NCBI RefSeq assembly: GCF_016924145.1 | Contig: NZ_JAFFZO010000018.1 | Coordinates: forward strand, 66,524 to 100,558 | DNA from: Amphritea pacifica | GTDB taxonomy: Bacteria > Pseudomonadota > Gammaproteobacteria > Pseudomonadales > Balneatricaceae | Direction of reading: 5' to 3' | Length of the DNA stretch: 34,035 bases | Part shown: in pieces, positions 7,799 to 15,980 of the stretch | Layout: each line of letters opens with the position of its first letter | Position numbering within the stretch: position 1 is the first letter of the stretch | Program-made: the position numbers and the translations under genes | The notes under the pieces: generated by a model | Seen by the model: the letters and a program-made list of their open reading frames with translations, nothing else | Told to the model about the DNA's origin: nothing | Database searches by the model: none

Positions 7799-9232
7799 AT
7801 GCCTAAATACCAGACCAACACCCGCCTGCCCACACTATTACCCATAATAATGATGGGCGTGTTAGCCAGCACAACACTGCACGCTGCCCCACTGACCGTG
7901 GATGCGGAAAAACAAAAGGATCTGAGTATTACCCTGTACAATCAGAACCTCGGACTGGTCAGAGATGTCCGCAGCCTGCCCCGCATCAACCCGGGACAGA
8001 CCCTCTATATCCGCGACGTCAGCCATCAGATAATGAGCCAGACCCTGCAGGTAGACAATGCCGGACAAATTCTTGAGCAGAACCTAAACAATAATCTGAT
8101 CTCCGTTTATGCACTGCTTAACGCCTATACCGGCAAGACAGTGCAACTGGCTCGTTTTAACAGTGTCACCGGCAACGAAACCGTTGCGGATGTATTGTTA
8201 TTGAGCTCCGAAGGCAACCAGGCACTGATTGAACAGCAGGGACAGATCGAAACCGTACCGGTAAACCAGCAGGGCTGGCGCTTTATCTTTCCATCCATAC
8301 CGGAGGGGATGCAGGCCCGTCCAAGCCTCGAGATCCGCTCTGCTGGCACCCCCAAAGCCAGTGATGCAGTACTGACCTACCTCACCTCGGGACTCAGTTG
8401 GCAGATGGATTATGCGCTGGTGCTGAACACCCTGGGTGATCAGCTTAAGCTTGATGGACTGGCAACCCTGAACAACAATACCGGGGTGGACTTCCAAAAC
8501 AGCAAAGTGCTGTTAATGGCCGGCCAGGTCAATCAGCCTCCCGCGCCGATGCTGCGCCAGAAAACAGCCATGCTGATGGCCGAGTCGATGGCAGACAGCG
8601 GTGCGCCACAGGCATTTCAGGATTATCAACTGTACAAGCTGCCTCAACGGGCCAGCCTGCTTAATGGGCAGACCAAGCAGGTCAGCCTGATCAGTGCCGA
8701 TAAGGTTGCCGCCAGAAAAACCTATCACTATCAGTTTCAGGTATACCCCTCACTGAACCGGGAGACCTTTGATCAGAAGCCGGATATTACTATCAGCTTT
8801 CGCAACGGGGAAAAAGAGGGGCTGGGCTTTCCACTGCCAGCCGGTACCGCCAGAGTGTTCAGTCCTGATGCAGAGGGGCTGAAACACTTTATTGGCAGCG
8901 CCACTATCCCAAACAGCAGCAAAGGGCAAATCATCAACCTGCCAGTAGGCAAAGCATTTGATCTGACCATCAAACAGCAACAGACCCTGTTTGAGAAACA
9001 CGACAACAGCATTCTCAGTGGTTATGACCTGAAACTCAGCAACAGCAGCAACCAGCCGAAAGAGATTGAGATCACCGCGAATTTCCATCAGGACTGGAAG
9101 GTGACCGAGAGCAGCCACCCCTATACCCGGGTAAACGCCAGTCAGTTGCTCTGGACCATCAGTATACCGGCAGATAGCACCAGCCATCTGCAATTTAAAA
9201 CCGAACTAAAAAATCTGCTGGAGAAAAACTGA
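7799..9232 (+). CDS. Secreted DUF4139 domain protein
   Basis: A 477-residue exported protein with an N-terminal signal peptide (TLLPIIMMGVLASTTLHA, cleavage near residue 28). The body matches DUF4139, also found at the C-terminus of the mucoidy-inhibitor MuiA-like proteins: ITLYNQNLGLVRDVRSLP at the mature N-terminus, LTYLTSGLSWQMDYALVL, LDGLATLNNNTGVDFQNSKV, and a beta-rich C-terminal part. The fold is beta-sandwich-like and no enzymatic motif is visible. ATG at 7799 is preferred over the GTG at 7796. The 5 nt gap after the pseudokinase gene indicates one transcript. Both products would face the periplasm, so a physical or functional partnership is the natural inference. Confidence 0.82.
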   Translation: MPKYQTNTRLPTLLPIIMMGVLASTTLHAAPLTVDAEKQKDLSITLYNQNLGLVRDVRSLPRINPGQTLYIRDVSHQIMSQTLQVDNAGQILEQNLNNNLISVYALLNAYTGKTVQLARFNSVTGNETVADVLLLSSEGNQALIEQQGQIETVPVNQQGWRFIFPSIPEGMQARPSLEIRSAGTPKASDAVLTYLTSGLSWQMDYALVLNTLGDQLKLDGLATLNNNTGVDFQNSKVLLMAGQVNQPPAPMLRQKTAMLMAESMADSGAPQAFQDYQLYKLPQRASLLNGQTKQVSLISADKVAARKTYHYQFQVYPSLNRETFDQKPDITISFRNGEKEGLGFPLPAGTARVFSPDAEGLKHFIGSATIPNSSKGQIINLPVGKAFDLTIKQQQTLFEKHDNSILSGYDLKLSNSSNQPKEIEITANFHQDWKVTESSHPYTRVNASQLLWTISIPADSTSHLQFKTELKNLLEKN

Positions 9233-9352
9233 CAAAGAGGGGAGTCAGCGCCTGTCGGAGTTCCAGGGGGTGCTGTTACCACCATGATGCCGGGCCAGAG
9301 TCATACACCCTGTTGTCCAGGGCTATGAAAACCGGCTCTTTAACACAGACGC

Positions 9353-9826
9353 TTAATAGTGGCCCGCTTCCAGCTGATCGAGCCAATAGGCTGCATCGAT
9401 GCCGGATTTTTCCTGTTGCAACTCCCCCTTGCTGCAGATATCAACCATTCGCCTGAGGGCCAGTATATGCCCGGATTCAGCTGACTGACGATAATACTTA
9501 ACCGCCTTAACAGGGTCTGCCGGATAGGTCTGATACCCCTCCTCAAAGATCTTTCCCATCTGGTAAGCCGCTTTACTATCACCTTTATCAGCCGCCCGCT
9601 CCAGATAGATCAGTCCCTGTATGCGGTTATTCATCCCCTCGCCCCGAAAGTGCAACAGATGGCCATACACCGAGAGAGCCCTGACGCTGCCATAGTCAGC
9701 AGCATAACGAAACAGCTTCATGACAAACCTATGTTTAGCCTTCGACCCCTTGAATAGGGGCAGATGAAACAGCTGGAAAGCGATCCAGCCCAGCAGTGGA
9801 GCGATCAATGTCATAAACAAACGCAT
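9353..9826 (-). CDS. Sel1-repeat (TPR-like) protein
   Basis: A 157-residue protein with an N-terminal hydrophobic segment (residues 3-23, probably a membrane anchor) and Sel1-like repeats: RYAADYGSVRALSVYGHLLH, YLERAADKGDSKAAYQMGKI, and KYYRQSAESGHILALRRMVD. The repeats form alpha-alpha hairpins that usually mediate protein-protein contacts. No catalytic domain is present. The start at 9826 has GAGG 7 nt upstream. The gene converges on the DUF4139 gene. A 22 bp palindrome lies upstream of it at 9864-9885. Confidence 0.78.
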   Translation of the reverse strand: MRLFMTLIAPLLGWIAFQLFHLPLFKGSKAKHRFVMKLFRYAADYGSVRALSVYGHLLHFRGEGMNNRIQGLIYLERAADKGDSKAAYQMGKIFEEGYQTYPADPVKAVKYYRQSAESGHILALRRMVDICSKGELQQEKSGIDAAYWLDQLEAGHY

Positions 9827-9863
9827 CAGAACACCTCAGCCAATAGAAAATCTGAGCCGCAAC

Positions 9864-9885
9864 AATATCAGAACTGTCTGATATT
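9864..9885. promoter_or_regulatory. Operator-like 9 bp palindrome upstream of Sel1 gene
   Basis: AATATCAGA (9864-9872) and TCTGATATT (9877-9885) are perfect reverse complements with a 4 nt ACTG spacer. The symmetry and size suit a dimeric repressor or activator. It lies 38 nt upstream of the Sel1 start codon. The regulator is unknown. Confidence 0.5.
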
Positions 9886-10170
9886 AAAACTGATTAAAGT
9901 TAAGGATTATCATGTCAGCTTAGCAAACTGACCGTTACCCGCATGTTTTTTATCATAGACCAGTCTCACTCAGGCACAGCCTCTTGCACAGGCAGTTCTT
10001 GGTAAAGAGTTCTTATTACTAGCCCCGCTTATGACAGGCGACTCTTATAACAATAGTCGATCAGACCTGGGACATTTTATACTGGATCGACAGCCCACTC
10101 TTCCCCTGACAAAGTGTGTGGCTCAATCACTTGCTATAAACCGATTATTGCGCTTAAATCAGTTACAGTT

Positions 10171-10200
10171 TAGCTATAGAAAAATGATTTTTTATAGCTA
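10171..10200. promoter_or_regulatory. Long AT-rich hairpin upstream of cysK
   Basis: TAGCTATA (10171-10178) pairs with TATAGCTA (10193-10200). Inside, AAAAA pairs with TTTTT around a TGA loop, with one bulged G. It lies ~100 nt before the cysK start. It could be an operator, or a leader hairpin if transcription starts further left. With T-runs within the structure it may also weakly terminate. Confidence 0.5.
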
Positions 10201-10301
10201 TAAGGAATATATTTAAGCCGAAGTTAAATATTTTAGTCCGGTCGAAGGCGTCTTCACGAACACCTCTGCGGCCGCGTTTTTAAGTCGTTACAGGTACTTT
10301 T

Positions 10302-11270
10302 ATGAAAACATTTGAAGATAATTCACTGACCATCGGTGAAACCCCGCTGGTTCACCTGAACAGAATCGCCCCCGGAAAGAAAATCTTCGCTAAACTGGAA
10401 AGCCGCAACCCTGCTGGCTCAGTTAAATGCCGCATCGGGGCAAACATGATCTGGGCTGCTGAAGAGAATGGCACACTGAAACCCGGAATGACGCTGGTTG
10501 AACCGACTTCAGGCAATACCGGTGTTGCGCTGGCTTTTGTGGCCGCATCACGGGGCTATAATCTGACCCTGACAATGCCCTCCTCTATGAGCCTTGAACG
10601 TCGTAAGCTCATGAAAGCGCTGGGAGCTGAAATTGTTCTGACAGAGCCGGCCAAAGGTATGAAAGGGGCCATTGAAAAAGCCCAGGAGATCGTCAATAGC
10701 GATCCCCAAAGCCACCTGATGCTGCAACAGTTTGAAAACCCGGCCAACCCTGCGATCCATGAAAAAACCACCGGGCCGGAGATCTGGAACGATACCGATG
10801 GTCAGATCGACATTCTGGTTGCCGGGGTCGGCACCGGAGGAACAATCAGCGGCGTATCACGCTATATTAAACAGCAACAGGGCAAAGCGATCACTACGGT
10901 TGCGGTTGAACCGACCGCGTCTCCGGTAATCACCCAGACGATTAACCATGAAGAGATTAAACCCTCGCCGCACAAAATCCAGGGTATCGGGGCGGGTTTT
11001 GTACCTAAGAACCTTGATATGTCTATCGTCGATCAGGTTGAGCAGGTTTCCAATGAGGATGCTATCGAGATGGCTCGCCAACTTATGCAGAAAGAGGGTA
11101 TTCTGGCGGGTATCTCCTGTGGCGCAGCGCTGAGCGCCGCGATGAAGGTTGCCGATCAGCCAGGAAATGAAGGTAAGATGATCATTGTCATTCTCCCCGA
11201 CTCCGGCGAACGCTATCTCTCCACGCCGCTGTTTGAAGGGATGTTCAGCGATAATGAACTCGTTCAGTAA
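10302..11270 (+). CDS. cysK: Cysteine synthase A (O-acetylserine sulfhydrylase)
   Basis: A PLP-dependent cytoplasmic enzyme making cysteine from O-acetylserine and sulfide. The 322 residues align almost throughout with E. coli Cys[38 protein letters not shown] with PLP-binding Lys42, [40 protein letters not shown], the phosphate-binding [27 protein letters not shown] and [21 protein letters not shown] and the length favour CysK over CysM. AGG upstream of the ATG is a modest ribosome site. It is a single-gene unit closed by a terminator. The structured spacer upstream may carry its control, possibly CysB, but no CysB site could be named. Confidence 0.95.
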   Translation: MKTFEDNSLTIGETPLVHLNRIAPGKKIFAKLESRNPAGSVKCRIGANMIWAAEENGTLKPGMTLVEPTSGNTGVALAFVAASRGYNLTLTMPSSMSLERRKLMKALGAEIVLTEPAKGMKGAIEKAQEIVNSDPQSHLMLQQFENPANPAIHEKTTGPEIWNDTDGQIDILVAGVGTGGTISGVSRYIKQQQGKAITTVAVEPTASPVITQTINHEEIKPSPHKIQGIGAGFVPKNLDMSIVDQVEQVSNEDAIEMARQLMQKEGILAGISCGAALSAAMKVADQPGNEGKMIIVILPDSGERYLSTPLFEGMFSDNELVQ

Positions 11271-11287
11271 CTCGCTCTATCGACAAC

Positions 11288-11315
11288 AAAAAACCGGGCC
11301 AGGCCCGGTTTTTTT
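11288..11315 (+). terminator. Rho-independent terminator of cysK
   Basis: CCGGGC (11294-11299) pairs with GCCCGG (11303-11308) around a short loop, followed by seven T residues (11309-11315) and preceded by an A-run. It lies 18 nt after the cysK stop and may also work for the reverse-strand gene on the other side. Confidence 0.9.
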
Positions 11316-11352
11316 AACGGAAATTACTGCACAGTTTCGCAAACCTTAGTCT

Positions 11353-11550
11353 TCAGGAAACCATTCTCCGAATCTCTTCGTGACTGGGGAACTTTGGAAG
11401 ATGATCAACAAAAACTTTACCATTGCTCAATTTCTTAACAGTGTACCAACGCGCTTTTCGCTCGTCCCCACTAAAATGGCCATCCACTTCAAAGTTTTCG
11501 CCATCTACTCCCAGTACTGCAATCGTTCTTTTTACCGGCTCATTTTGCAT
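11353..11550 (-). CDS. Hypothetical 65-aa protein
   Basis: A short soluble protein I do not recognise. It is charged and mixed alpha/beta: an N-terminal strand KRTIAVLGVDGENFEVDGHF, a basic stretch DERKARWYTVKKLSNGKVFV and a C-terminal helix SHEEIRRMVS. ATG at 11550 is chosen because GGAG precedes it by 6 nt; an in-frame GTG at 11562 would include that site. The good ribosome site and protein-like composition argue for a real gene. It faces cysK convergently and has no partner gene. Confidence 0.55.
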   Translation of the reverse strand: MQNEPVKRTIAVLGVDGENFEVDGHFSGDERKARWYTVKKLSNGKVFVDHLPKFPSHEEIRRMVS

Positions 11551-11739
11551 ACTCGGCTCCACTTTCTTATATTAGCACTCTGCTTCTTTTACAGTCCGTT
11601 ACGTGCCTGTCTTCGCAGACTACGAAATCTGGACTGCAGCTCCTATCTCCAGAATTTTCCAATTCCTTAAGTTTAGTCTATTGAACCAGTTTGACAAACC
11701 GGTGACACTTTGCAGTCGATCCCGTGACACAAAAAATTA

Positions 11740-12663
11740 TCAGATCAGCTGTTCCAGCCACTGTGAAGAGGGCGCAAAAAAGGCCTGCCCTGTCACCGCA
11801 GTCGTGAAGTTCATCAGATGATCGTGATGACCCGAACCATCACCCAGCACCATACTTTCCAGGATCTTTGTAAAGGGCTCAGCCGAGCGACAGTACGAAG
11901 CAAACATCAACCCTCTGCGCGTCAGGTTGCCGTAGGGCAAACTGTGACGCAATATTTCAATTGAGCGCCCTTCAGAGTCTTTCAGTGACGCCCGTTTAGT
12001 ATGGGCAAAAGCAGCTTTATCCGCGCTGGCATATTCACGGTTATCTGCTTTGGTCCGGCCGAGAATGTCTTCCTGTTGCTGCAGCGGGATCTGATTCCAG
12101 GCTTTCAGATCATGTTCATAGCGCTGCAGGTGTATATAACTGCCACCAGCAAAAACAGAATCCTCCTCCCCGACCAGTGCAACCTCTGCCCGATGATCCC
12201 CTTCGGGGTTTTCTGTACCATCGACAAAACCGGTCAGATCCCGGCTGTCGAGATAACAAAAGCAGTGAACTTCTTCAGCCAGTTCAGCATGGCCGGTAAG
12301 TTTTTCAGAGAACAATGCAGCCACTTCATAATTAAGATCGTGTCGTTCAGAGCGGATATGCAGCAACAGATCAACCGGTGTATGGGGCATGCTGATCCCG
12401 CCATTGCTCAGGGCTGGAAATGCCCTTAACTGTGCAGGCCGCTGTTGCGGACTTAGCTGACCCCAGTATTCACTGCCAATGGCAACGGTGATGTGCATAT
12501 CCGCATCAGGGTAGCGTTGCCTGAAACTCTGTTCGGTCGCAGGCACCTCAGCGAGCACCTGACGCAGGCAGTCTGCTGACTCGGGTGAGCGGTTGATATT
12601 CAGGGTAATAAACAGGGCATCAGCGTTAGCTTCGGCAATAACACCTGACTGAAAACGGGTCAT
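11740..12663 (-). CDS. Dyp-type heme peroxidase (YfeX-like)
   Basis: A 307-residue dye-decolourising peroxidase. The signature GFVDGTEN (135-142) supplies the distal Asp138, His211 in AFAHTKRA is the expected proximal heme ligand, and Arg229 in EILRHSLPYGN fits the distal arginine. The size and absence of a signal peptide or Tat motif match cytoplasmic YfeX-type enzymes, which act as heme peroxidases on porphyrinogen or other donors. No encapsulin gene is adjacent. ATG at 12663 is used because GGAG precedes it by 6 nt; the longer open frame starting at 12711 lacks a ribosome site. It is followed by the YjbR and sulfurtransferase genes on the same strand, but with its own 128-nt upstream gap. 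Confidence 0.92.
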   Translation of the reverse strand: MTRFQSGVIAEANADALFITLNINRSPESADCLRQVLAEVPATEQSFRQRYPDADMHITVAIGSEYWGQLSPQQRPAQLRAFPALSNGGISMPHTPVDLLLHIRSERHDLNYEVAALFSEKLTGHAELAEEVHCFCYLDSRDLTGFVDGTENPEGDHRAEVALVGEEDSVFAGGSYIHLQRYEHDLKAWNQIPLQQQEDILGRTKADNREYASADKAAFAHTKRASLKDSEGRSIEILRHSLPYGNLTRRGLMFASYCRSAEPFTKILESMVLGDGSGHHDHLMNFTTAVTGQAFFAPSSQWLEQLI

Positions 12664-12791
12664 AACGAACTCCATATCGTGAAAATTCAGTGCTGTTAAC
12701 AGATATCTCAACTGACAGAAAGCTTAACGCTTATAACAGCCGGATTAAACTCGTTTTCAGGATTTACTGACAAGACCGGACTGAGCAGAAG

Positions 12792-13172
12792 TTAACGGTA
12801 TAAAGTTTCACAACCGTATTTCAGTTCCAGCGGCAGTCGCTCTTTCCGGGTCATCCCTTTCACCACCAGACCATAGGAACGATCGATCATCCTCTGCAGC
12901 TCTCCGGCAGGGATACTCCCATCCAGTATAACCGTGTTCCAGTGACGTTTATTCATATGATAGCCAGGCAGCACAGCTGTGAATATATCCCGCAACATCT
13001 GCGCCTCTGCAGGATCACATTTAAGATTCATCCGCGCGACACCGTCTTCGACGGAGAGCGTCGCAAACATCTTATTGCGCACCTTCATAACGGCGATATG
13101 GGGGTAAAAAGGAAAATCCTCCCAGGCTTCAGGACGACTGAGCAGATAATGACGCGCACTCTGGTGATCCAT
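12792..13172 (-). CDS. MmcQ/YjbR family protein
   Basis: A 126-residue protein of the MmcQ/YjbR family, with a CyaY-like alpha/beta fold sometimes described as DNA-binding, although the function is unsettled. Typical features are the start of the fold at EAWEDFPFYPHIAVMKVRNKMFA, LKCDPAEAQMLRDI, PGYHMNKRHWNTV and the C-terminal helix MIDRSYGLVVKGMTRKER. The start ATG at 13172 follows AAGGAGAG. Upstream extension in the same frame overlaps the sulfurtransferase gene and is rejected. The gene lies 19 nt downstream of the sulfurtransferase and is probably cotranscribed with it. Confidence 0.85.
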   Translation of the reverse strand: MDHQSARHYLLSRPEAWEDFPFYPHIAVMKVRNKMFATLSVEDGVARMNLKCDPAEAQMLRDIFTAVLPGYHMNKRHWNTVILDGSIPAGELQRMIDRSYGLVVKGMTRKERLPLELKYGCETLYR

Positions 13173-13191
13173 AAGCCTCTCCTTTGCGCGG

Positions 13192-14037
13192 CTATTGACC
13201 GGTTGCCACCGGCCGCTGAGGATCACGAATCCACTCGCTCCAGGAGCCCGGATAGACCTTCGAGCCATGGAGTCCGGCATGCTCCATCGCCAGTTGATTA
13301 TGGCAGGCGGTCACCCCTGAGCCACAGTAATGAGCCACCTGTTGCGACGGACAGCCTTGCAGAATACTCAGCCACTCCTGATGTAACTGATCGGCGGATT
13401 TAAACAGACCATCGCTTGTAAGGTTCAGCTGTAGTGGGCGGTTAATCGCCCCGGGGATATGCCCTGCCACCGGATCGATCGGTTCCTGTTCGCCGCGAAA
13501 ACGCTCAGGGGTACGGGCGTCGACAAGTGCACCCTCTTCAGGATAACGGGCAACCTGTTGCAAAGGCAGGATCATCGAAAGATCAGGCTGACCACCAAAG
13601 TCACCCTCTGATAGCAAAGGCAACTGATCACTGACGGGCAGACCGGCGGCAAGCCAGGCGGGATAGCCGCCATCCAGCACAGCGACCTGCTTGTGCCCCA
13701 GCACGCGCAACAACCACCAGGCACGGGCCGCCATCGCACCATTACAGTCGTCATAGACCACAACCTGAGTGCCACTATTCACGCCACGCTTACGCAGCAC
13801 CGCACAGAGTATGGCAAAATCAGGCAGTGGGTGCCGGCCACTGTCGGCTGTAACAGGTGATGACAGCTCAGTCTCCAGATTCAGGTAACCCGCCCCTGAG
13901 ATATGCCCCTCAAGGTAGACCACTTCACCCTTTTCCGGGGCTGTCAGATAGGAACGGCAGTCGAGCACAACCACTGCCGCAGGCTCTGCCTGAAGCAGAG
14001 TATCCAGCTGTGTAACTGAGATCAGAGTGGTATACAT
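13192..14037 (-). CDS. sseA: 3-mercaptopyruvate sulfurtransferase
   Basis: A 281-residue two-domain rhodanese. The N-terminal domain (about 1-130) has DCRSY and the GHISGAGYLNL loop but no catalytic cysteine. The C-terminal domain has VDARTPERFRG, AGHIPGAIN and the active loop CGSGVTA with Cys238. CGSGVTA indicates 3-mercaptopyruvate as sulfur donor; thiosulfate rhodaneses have CRKGVT. It would transfer sulfane sulfur from mercaptopyruvate to thiols or cyanide in the cytoplasm. ATG at 14037 follows GGAGAG with 6 nt spacing. It lies between trpS (88 nt upstream) and the YjbR gene. Confidence 0.9.
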   Translation of the reverse strand: MYTTLISVTQLDTLLQAEPAAVVVLDCRSYLTAPEKGEVVYLEGHISGAGYLNLETELSSPVTADSGRHPLPDFAILCAVLRKRGVNSGTQVVVYDDCNGAMAARAWWLLRVLGHKQVAVLDGGYPAWLAAGLPVSDQLPLLSEGDFGGQPDLSMILPLQQVARYPEEGALVDARTPERFRGEQEPIDPVAGHIPGAINRPLQLNLTSDGLFKSADQLHQEWLSILQGCPSQQVAHYCGSGVTACHNQLAMEHAGLHGSKVYPGSWSEWIRDPQRPVATGQ

Positions 14038-14125
14038 TTGTATCTCTCCAGAGTCCGTATTATGCAGGAGCACTATCGCCAGGGAGCAGACCTCCCCCTG
14101 ACAGCAGTTTTACTTACAACAGTAC

Positions 14126-15406
14126 TCAGACCAGCAACGCGGCCAGCTCTTCGCGCAGCAGGTCCAGTTCATTCTGCGCTTTCTGCCTGGCTTTTTTCTT
14201 CAACGACTCCACTTCAGCCGCTTTCTCGGCAATCAGCCGTTTTGCCTCGGTCGCACTGTCGTCAGCACTGTTAACCCGGTCCAGCAACGGTTTAAGTTGC
14301 ATCAGGATCGCCCGGCGACGTCCCTCTTCCGCCCTGGCAAGTTGTTCAGCAGACTGCTCTTTCTCTTTTTTCGCTGCGGCCGCAGTGGAGCCCCCCTGCC
14401 AGGTCAGAGGCCGAATGCCCACCGCCACACGGATATCCTTGAGGAATGGTGCCGCGTGGCTACGGGCTTTTTCAGCACCTTTGAGCAGCTGTTGTTCAAC
14501 AAATCCGAGGTCATTCATCAGCCGGTTATACTCTTCGCGGGGCTTACTCAGATAGCTGTCAAGAAACTCAAACAGCTCTTTCTTCGCGTCTCCCCAGCCA
14601 ATACCATTGTCAAACTTACTGCGCATCTGAGCCTGCTCAGCAGCAGTGGCAAAGTTTGCGTACAGCTGGAAAATGGTACTGCTATCCGCATCTTTTGGCT
14701 CTCCCGGTTCCCGGGCATCCGTTTTGATCTGTTTGATCAGCTTATATAGCTCATCGGAAGGGCTGAACAATGGGATAGTATTATCGTAGCTCTTCGACAT
14801 CTTACGACCATCCAGCCCCGGAATCAGCTGCGTCTGTTCATCCACCTGTGCTTCCGGCAGATTAAACAGTGTGCCGTAGGTGTGATTGAAACGACCGGCG
14901 ATATCCCGCGCCATCTCAATATGCTGAATCTGATCTTTACCCACGGGGATAATATCGGCATTAAACATCAGAATATCCGCCGCCATCAGAATCGGATAGC
15001 TGAACAGTCCCATGGTGACATCATCGTCGTCCTGACGGCCCGCTTCACGGTTAGCATCGACGGAAGCCTTATACGCATGGGAGCGGTTCATCAGACCTTT
15101 AGAGGTCATGCAGGTAAGGATCCAGGTCAGCTCGGTAATCTCTGGAATATCGGTCTGGCGGTAAAAGGTCGCCTTATCGGTATCCAGCCCCAGCGCCAGC
15201 CAGGTTGCCGCAATTTCACGGGTGGAACGGGCCACCCGGTCAGGGTCGTGACATTTAATCAGGGCATGGAAATCAGCCAGAAAGAAGTAACTGTTATAGT
15301 TACTGTTCAGACTGGCCTCAATCGCGGGCTGAATGGCGCCCAGATAGTTACCAATATGTGGGGTACCGGTGGTCGTAATACCGGTCAGAACGGTCTGCTT
15401 GGTCAT
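14126..15406 (-). CDS. trpS: Tryptophan--tRNA ligase, long form
   Basis: A class I aminoacyl-tRNA synthetase charging tRNA-Trp. The HIGH-type motif is TPHIGN (15-20), followed by FLADFHALIKCHD, GLMNRSHAYKA, GLFSYPILMAADILMF, VGKDQIQHIEMARDIA and KMSKS (202-206). At 426 residues it is ~90 longer than the usual ~334-aa bacterial enzyme. The extra part (about 335-426) is an alanine-, lysine- and glutamate-rich charged helix (AAAAKKEKEQSAEQLARAEE, then LKKKARQKAQNELDLLREEL). I recall long TrpS variants of this kind in Pseudomonas-related bacteria. The extension could bind tRNA or form a coiled coil. The promoter region is shared with the divergent small membrane protein gene. Confidence 0.95.
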   Translation of the reverse strand: MTKQTVLTGITTTGTPHIGNYLGAIQPAIEASLNSNYNSYFFLADFHALIKCHDPDRVARSTREIAATWLALGLDTDKATFYRQTDIPEITELTWILTCMTSKGLMNRSHAYKASVDANREAGRQDDDDVTMGLFSYPILMAADILMFNADIIPVGKDQIQHIEMARDIAGRFNHTYGTLFNLPEAQVDEQTQLIPGLDGRKMSKSYDNTIPLFSPSDELYKLIKQIKTDAREPGEPKDADSSTIFQLYANFATAAEQAQMRSKFDNGIGWGDAKKELFEFLDSYLSKPREEYNRLMNDLGFVEQQLLKGAEKARSHAAPFLKDIRVAVGIRPLTWQGGSTAAAAKKEKEQSAEQLARAEEGRRRAILMQLKPLLDRVNSADDSATEAKRLIAEKAAEVESLKKKARQKAQNELDLLREELAALLV

Positions 15407-15562
15407 CGGATTATCTTTTTACTGATAGCTAACGAAAATTGCGCTCTATAATACAAGAAAATTGAGTGGCTGGCCTGGGTTATCGCCGATGAAATGATCA
15501 CAAGGGTTTTTTCAGACCCTGATCAGTGGTACAAATAGCCATCTCTTATGTAAGGAATCACT

Positions 15563-15865
15563 ATGACCTCGCTTCTCCCCTCTTTTATTGTTCTGGGTTC
15601 ATTGCTGATAACCCTGGTTATCATGATACGCCGCGCACCTGATCGTAAACCTGCAACGATTGTCAATAACATCATTATGAGCGCCCTCTGCTTTGTCGGA
15701 GGTATGCTGATCTCTGCCATGTATACCCGCGCTGTAGGCAATGAAAACTCGAGCCCGTTTATTATTGCGATTCTGGTCGCTATCGGTACATTCGGGGCAC
15801 TGGCAATCTATATCAAACTGGATGAAAAGCAGAAACTTGAACGGCAACAGGGCAACAACGACTGA
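15563..15865 (+). CDS. Small membrane protein, unknown function
   Basis: A 100-residue protein with three predicted transmembrane helices: LLPSFIVLGSLLITLVIMI (4-22), NIIMSALCFVGGMLISAMY (36-54) and PFIIAILVAIGTFGALAIYI (64-83). The loop between the first two is basic (RRAPDRKPA) and the tail is charged (KLDEKQKLERQQGNND), which puts loop and tail in the cytoplasm for odd-numbered helices. I do not recognise a family. AAGGA precedes the ATG. It is divergent from trpS and followed after 115 nt by the DUF2789 gene. Confidence 0.7.
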   Translation: MTSLLPSFIVLGSLLITLVIMIRRAPDRKPATIVNNIIMSALCFVGGMLISAMYTRAVGNENSSPFIIAILVAIGTFGALAIYIKLDEKQKLERQQGNND

Positions 15866-15980
15866 ATATCGGTCATATCAACGCAGCTGCTTCCTGCCTG
15901 ATCAGATTCACAGCCAGCACTTTGACAAAGCCCTCATCCTGACCAAGACTTAATGGGCAATTTTTAAAATGGAGGTCGTG

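Larger units (their letters stand above)
9827..10301. other. 475-nt non-coding spacer with two palindromes
   Basis: Divergent spacer between the Sel1 gene and cysK. It is AT-rich and contains a 9 bp palindrome (9864-9885) and a long AT hairpin (10171-10200). An open frame of 61 codons (10031-10216) runs through the second hairpin, has no ribosome site or recognisable product, and is not called. The spacer is long enough to hold regulatory sites for both neighbours. Confidence 0.6.

Noticed and set aside
7309-7941. 210-codon reverse frame over the pseudokinase 3' end
   Set aside because: It lies antisense to a well-supported FGE-like domain and has no recognisable domain of its own.
10031-10216. 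61-codon forward open frame upstream of cysK
   Set aside because: No ribosome site, no recognisable protein, and it runs through the AT-rich hairpin at 10171-10200. A chance frame is more likely.
12792-13280. Longer version of the YjbR protein starting at 13280
   Set aside because: The extension overlaps the sulfurtransferase gene in another frame, while ATG at 13172 has a strong ribosome site and fits the family.
14882-15451. 189-codon forward frame over trpS
   Set aside because: It is fully antisense to a conserved synthetase core, with no protein-family signal.
15922-15954. TTGACA with a following TTAAT as a promoter for the DUF2789 gene
   Set aside because: The spacing to the TTAAT-like word is about 21 nt and the hexamer at 17 nt (AAGACT) is poor.
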